From Rossellomorea aquimaris (GTDB lineage Bacteria > Bacillota > Bacilli > Bacillales > Bacillaceae_B), in contig NZ_JAIVAR010000002.1 of the NCBI RefSeq assembly GCF_020171925.1, forward strand, positions 186,001 to 250,000: a DNA stretch of 64,000 bases. The letters run 5' to 3'. The position numbers and the translations under genes were made by a program. Shown here in pieces: positions 56,622 to 64,000 of the stretch. Below the pieces are notes generated by a model. The model was not told the origin of the DNA, made no database searches, and saw only the letters and a list, made by a program, of their open reading frames with translations. Position 1 is the first letter of the stretch. Each line of letters begins with the position of its first letter.

Positions 56622-57770
56622 ATGAGTACTCCCATTAAGGTAATGACGATTTTCGGAACGAGACCGGAAGCGATCAAGATGGCTCCGCTTGTTCTTGAAT
56701 TAAAAAAATACCCTGAAAGCTTCGAAACGATTGTAACCGTTACGGCGCAACATCGTGAAATGCTTGACCAAGTACTTTCCATTTTTGATATCACTCCTGA
56801 TTATGACTTGAATATCATGAAGGACCGTCAAACGTTGATCGACGTAACGACACGCGGTTTGGAAGGCCTCGATCAGATCATGAAGGAAGCGAAGCCTGAT
56901 ATCGTGCTTGTTCATGGTGATACTACGACAACATTCGTGGCGAGCCTCGCTGCTTTCTATAATCAGATTTCTGTTGGTCACGTCGAAGCGGGTCTTCGTA
57001 CGTGGAACAAGTACTCTCCATTCCCTGAGGAGATGAACCGCCAGCTGACAGGTGTCATGGCAGATTTACATTTTGCCCCTACTGAAAAATCGGCTCAAAA
57101 CCTGGTGAATGAAAATAAGAAAGAGGACGGTATTTTCATCACGGGTAACACAGCAATCGATGCCTTGAAAACGACGGTTAAAGACGAGTACCAGCATGAG
57201 GTCCTTGAAAAAGTCGGGGACGATCGCCTTGTTCTATTGACAGCTCACCGCCGTGAAAATCTTGGTCAGCCGATGCGGAATATGTTCCGTGCGATCAAGC
57301 GTTTAGTGGAAGAACATGATGATATTCAAGTTGTCTATCCTGTCCACCTGAATCCTGCTGTTCGTGAAGTGGCGGATGAGGTCCTCGGTAACGATAGCCG
57401 AATCCACTTGATCGAACCACTCGATGTCATCGATTTCCACAACTTCGCTTCAAGGGCTCACCTGATCCTGACAGATTCAGGCGGCGTTCAGGAAGAGGCT
57501 CCTTCCCTTGGTGTTCCGGTCCTTGTCCTTCGCGACACGACTGAACGTCCGGAAGGAATCGAAGCCGGCACGCTGAAGCTTGCAGGAAACGAAGAGGAAA
57601 ACATCTATAAGCTGGCAAAAGAGCTGCTCACTGACGAACAGGCTCACAGCCAAATGTCCAAAGCGACAAACCCATACGGAGACGGACAAGCATCCTACCG
57701 AATTGCCCAGGCAATCCGCTACCAATTCGGCCAACTGGATGAGCGTCCGAAGTCGTTCAAACCAGAATAA
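56622..57770 (+). CDS. mnaA: UDP-N-acetylglucosamine 2-epimerase
   Basis: A 382-residue non-hydrolysing epimerase making UDP-ManNAc, a precursor of the wall teichoic acid linkage unit. The family motifs FGTRPEAIKMAPL, LVHGDTTTT, VGHVEAGLRT and LTDSGGVQEEAPSLG are present. ATG 56622 follows AGAAAGG. In B. subtilis this is mnaA/yvyH, adjacent to upp and the atp operon, and its place here agrees. Confidence 0.95.
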   Translation: MSTPIKVMTIFGTRPEAIKMAPLVLELKKYPESFETIVTVTAQHREMLDQVLSIFDITPDYDLNIMKDRQTLIDVTTRGLEGLDQIMKEAKPDIVLVHGDTTTTFVASLAAFYNQISVGHVEAGLRTWNKYSPFPEEMNRQLTGVMADLHFAPTEKSAQNLVNENKKEDGIFITGNTAIDALKTTVKDEYQHEVLEKVGDDRLVLLTAHRRENLGQPMRNMFRAIKRLVEEHDDIQVVYPVHLNPAVREVADEVLGNDSRIHLIEPLDVIDFHNFASRAHLILTDSGGVQEEAPSLGVPVLVLRDTTERPEGIEAGTLKLAGNEEENIYKLAKELLTDEQAHSQMSKATNPYGDGQASYRIAQAIRYQFGQLDERPKSFKPE

Positions 57771-57779
57771 CGACAAATA

Positions 57780-57825
57780 GAAGGTCCGTCCCTCATTGCT
57801 TTAAAGCGGTGAGGGGCGGACCTTG
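57780..57825. repeat. Family A palindrome, copy after mnaA
   Basis: Arms GAAGGTCCGTCCCTCATTGC and GCGGTGAGGGGCGGACCTTG, showing paired changes (TCCG/CGGA) compared with other copies. Confidence 0.9.
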
Positions 57826-58005
57826 TTTTTAAGTGGAAATATAATCGGGAATTCTTATGAAAAGGTTACTTTCTATTAATTTTGTTTGAAAGATCAGCTT
57901 GTCAAAAGATTTTTTGAAGTCAACGTAGTTTCATTGATGAGAACATGCATGATTTGGGAGTTGAAGATGTAGTTTTGATGAGGTCTAAGAGGGAAGTCGA
58001 TGATA

Positions 58006-58113
58006 TATGATCCTTTCTGGAGATTTATGCTCCAAATTTAAAATATATGCTCCTAATCTCGGATTTATGCTCCTGAAACAAAAAATATGCTCCTAATTTG
58101 GAATTTATGCTCT
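58006..58113. repeat. Periodic word array TATGCTCC, 20 bp period
   Basis: Six units start at 58006 (TATGATCC), 58026, 58046, 58066, 58086 (TATGCTCC) and 58106 (TATGCTCT), exactly 20 bp apart. The 12 bp spacers differ (TTTCTGGAGATT, AAATTTAAAATA, TAATCTCGGATT, TGAAACAAAAAA, TAATTTGGAATT). The 806 bp between mnaA and atpZ has no gene. Confidence 0.95.
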
Positions 58114-58330
58114 TATGATAATTATTCTAATCTAGCGAGGCCAAGCCAAGCTTCACCGGACAGGAAAAACTGCTGTGCAGGCATTCATGTAGGTATATGG
58201 ATATATTTACATTAAAATGTAGGGTTTCTCGTGAGTAGGGGTTACTTTATAATGGAAGATGTGTGAAGAGATGAGTCAAGTCTTATGCTCGGTTTGTCCC
58301 CATTTTGATTTAACATCTAATTTGGTGAAC

Positions 58331-58392
58331 GGTTTGTCGAGCCACCTCCGCATTTCTTACAAATGTGTAAAAAATGTGAACATTCGACAAAC
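58331..58392. promoter_or_regulatory. Spo0A-box-like inverted pair upstream of the atp promoter
   Basis: TTTGTCGAG (58333-58341) and TTCGACAAA (58383-58391) are inverted TGTCGA(A) sites about 40 bp upstream of the atp promoter. Confidence 0.4.
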
Positions 58393-58428
58393 GCGTGGCG
58401 AGGTTGTGAACTTTTTAACTTGAACTCA

Positions 58429-58457
58429 TTGACATCGATATTGCCCTATTGTATGCT
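58429..58457 (+). promoter_or_regulatory. Promoter of the atp operon
   Basis: TTGACA (58429-58434), 17 bp, TATGCT (58452-58457), about 115 bp upstream of atpZ. Confidence 0.7.
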
Positions 58458-58576
58458 TACAAAGGGTGTAAAATGATAAGGTTTTCACAAGGGTTGAATC
58501 CTTGTAAACTCTGAATTTTTTCATTTTCACACAGCTTGCCTCACGTTCAAATTTCTTTTGAATAGGAAGGGTTGAA

Positions 58577-58789
58577 ATGGGTCAAAAAAATCAAAGCCCG
58601 TATAAGGCGATGGCGATTTATACAGCGATCTTGTCGCAACTTGTCGGCTCCATATTAGTGGGGATCTTTCTCGGCAGGTGGATTGACCAGCAAGCAGACT
58701 CTGCACCACTCTTTTTAATCATCGGATTACTTCTTGGGTTAGCAACAGGAATTTTTGCGATGCTTCGTACTTTACGACATTTATCTTAG
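58577..58789 (+). CDS. atpZ: AtpZ/AtpI-like small membrane protein (first gene of atp operon)
   Basis: A 70-residue protein with two membrane segments (YTAILSQLVGSILVGIFLG and LFLIIGLLLGLATGIFAML) and the family pattern GRWIDQQ between. It matches the AtpZ family found upstream of atpI in bacilli, proposed to help assembly of, or Mg supply to, the F-type ATP synthase. ATG 58577 follows AGGAAGGG. This gene is not listed in every Bacillus atp operon. Confidence 0.85.
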   Translation: MGQKNQSPYKAMAIYTAILSQLVGSILVGIFLGRWIDQQADSAPLFLIIGLLLGLATGIFAMLRTLRHLS

Positions 58790-58803
58790 GAGAATATTAA
58801 GAT

Positions 58804-59178
58804 ATGCCGGAACTCCATCAAATGTTTAATAGACAGCGTAAATACATATTGTACCTGCTGGCTATTTACGTCCTGGGTTGGGGATTTACCGACCACCAAT
58901 CAGTATTTTTAGGGTTAGCTTTAGGAACAGCTTTGAGCCTGTATATGCACTGGGGCATGACGAAGAGAGTCACCAAGTTCGGTGATGCCGTAGTGGCGGG
59001 AAAGAAAGTGAGGTCCCTTGGGACGACTTCCCGGATGGCTGCAGCGGCCTTGGGCGTCATCATTGTAACCCGATTTCCCGAAATGTTTCATCTCCTAAGT
59101 CTTATTATTGGATTAATGACAGCTTACATCGTCATTATGATAGATTATTTTTTCAGCAGTTTCAAAACTAATAAATAG
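58804..59178 (+). CDS. atpI: ATP synthase subunit I
   Basis: A 124-residue four-helix membrane protein of the AtpI family, encoded before the a subunit. It is thought to chaperone assembly of the c-ring. It begins MPELHQMFNRQRKYILYLL. A ribosome binding site TTAGGAG precedes ATG 58804. Sequence conservation in this family is low; assignment relies on position and topology. Confidence 0.85.
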   Translation: MPELHQMFNRQRKYILYLLAIYVLGWGFTDHQSVFLGLALGTALSLYMHWGMTKRVTKFGDAVVAGKKVRSLGTTSRMAAAALGVIIVTRFPEMFHLLSLIIGLMTAYIVIMIDYFFSSFKTNK

Positions 59179-59194
59179 CGGGGAAGAGAGGTGA

Positions 59195-59917
<723 letters not shown>

Positions 59918-59978
59918 TATATACCTGTTCATTACGGTGGACAAACATATATGTAAAAATATTTTTCTTATACATTAA

Positions 59979-60206
<228 letters not shown>

Positions 60207-60314
60207 TAGAACTGACACAAACATGTTAAATGGCGAAGTTCGTCTTGACGATTATCTTCGCCATTCCTGTGTACTGAAAAGTTTTCTTGCAAGTATAGAT
60301 TGTTCAATTCATAA

Positions 60315-61414
<1,100 letters not shown>

Positions 61415-61429
61415 CTTTCGTATAAATGA

Positions 61430-62950
<1,521 letters not shown>

Positions 62951-63044
62951 GGATAAGCCTTTTAAAAGGGCAAACCATGGGGAAAGCCGCATTACACAGT
63001 AATGGCGAGCCTCCCTGTGTCTAACAATTTGTAAAGGGTGGTGA

Positions 63045-63908
<864 letters not shown>

Positions 63909-63980
63909 AACGATAACGGTCCGTGTTGACCGACAATTTTTCATAAAGTTTTTGTCAAAAGCTAGTTAGGAGGGAAAGAG

Positions 63981-64000
63981 ATGAACAAAGGACACGTTCT
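63981..64000 (+). CDS. atpD: ATP synthase F1 subunit beta (first codons only)
   Basis: ATG 63981 follows TTAGGAGGGA and begins MNKGHVL; the rest lies beyond the window. The identity follows from the operon order. Confidence 0.85.

Overview
The window looks like a chromosomal segment of a spore-forming Bacillaceae (Bacillus/Rossellomorea-like) genome. Gene content and order follow the Bacillus subtilis ywgA-ywhBCD-pbpG-speE-speB-argS-uvsE-cls-fadF-rpoE-pyrG-spo0F-fbaA-tal-murZ-glpX-rho-rpmE-tdk-prfA-prmC-spoIIR-ywlC-ywlE-rpiB-glyA-upp-mnaA-atp block. Sporulation genes (spo0F, spoIIR), the delta subunit of RNA polymerase, an S-box riboswitch and a B. subtilis-type pyrG attenuator all fit a Firmicute. 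The species is not determined.

Layout. 1-8.1 kb: ywgA end, a tautomerase, a membrane metalloprotease, ywhD, an acetyltransferase, class A PBP (pbpG) and the polyamine genes speE/speB. 8.1-14.4 kb: ywiB-argS, a XapX-like small membrane protein, an intact IS3/IS150-type element lodged in the loop of a terminator, then uvsE and cardiolipin synthase on the minus strand. 14.4-26.2 kb: a fatty-acid/branched acyl-CoA catabolic cluster (fadF behind a FadR-like operator, thiolase, 3-hydroxybutyryl-CoA dehydrogenase, two acyl-CoA dehydrogenases, a TetR regulator and fused isobutyryl-CoA mutase icmF). 26.4-29.5 kb: rpoE and pyrG. 30.1-34.0 kb: a SAM-riboswitch-controlled sugar-type ABC transporter. 34-44 kb: ywjG, spo0F, fbaA, tal, murZ, glpX, rho, rpmE, tdk. 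44-54 kb: prfA-prmC, spoIIR, ywlB, a DnaA-box cluster at ywlC, mntP, ywlE, a chemoreceptor, rpiB, ywlG. 54-64 kb: glyA, upp, mnaA and the atp operon (atpZ-I-B-E-F-H-A-G, start of atpD).

The genes are mostly ordinary core functions. The unusual content is intergenic. Three dispersed repeat families are present: (A) a 46-54 bp near-perfect palindrome, about 12 full or degenerate copies, usually 3' of genes; (B) a roughly 120-135 bp imperfect palindrome, 8 copies, all in the same orientation and each 5' of a plus-strand gene; (C) a roughly 125 bp hairpin unit, found as a five-unit alternating tandem array and also nested inside two B copies. In addition, five intergenic regions carry strictly periodic word arrays: an 8-13 bp word repeated every 20, 20.5, 21 or 25 bp with a near-constant 12 bp variable spacer, and a different word at each locus. 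These arrays are the best candidate here for an undescribed element class.

Regulation visible in the sequence includes the FadR-like operator, the pyrG CTP-sensing initiation/attenuation region, the S-box riboswitch, a perfect Spo0A-box palindrome upstream of spo0F, leader hairpins before rho, and six perfect DnaA boxes spanning ywlB-ywlC.
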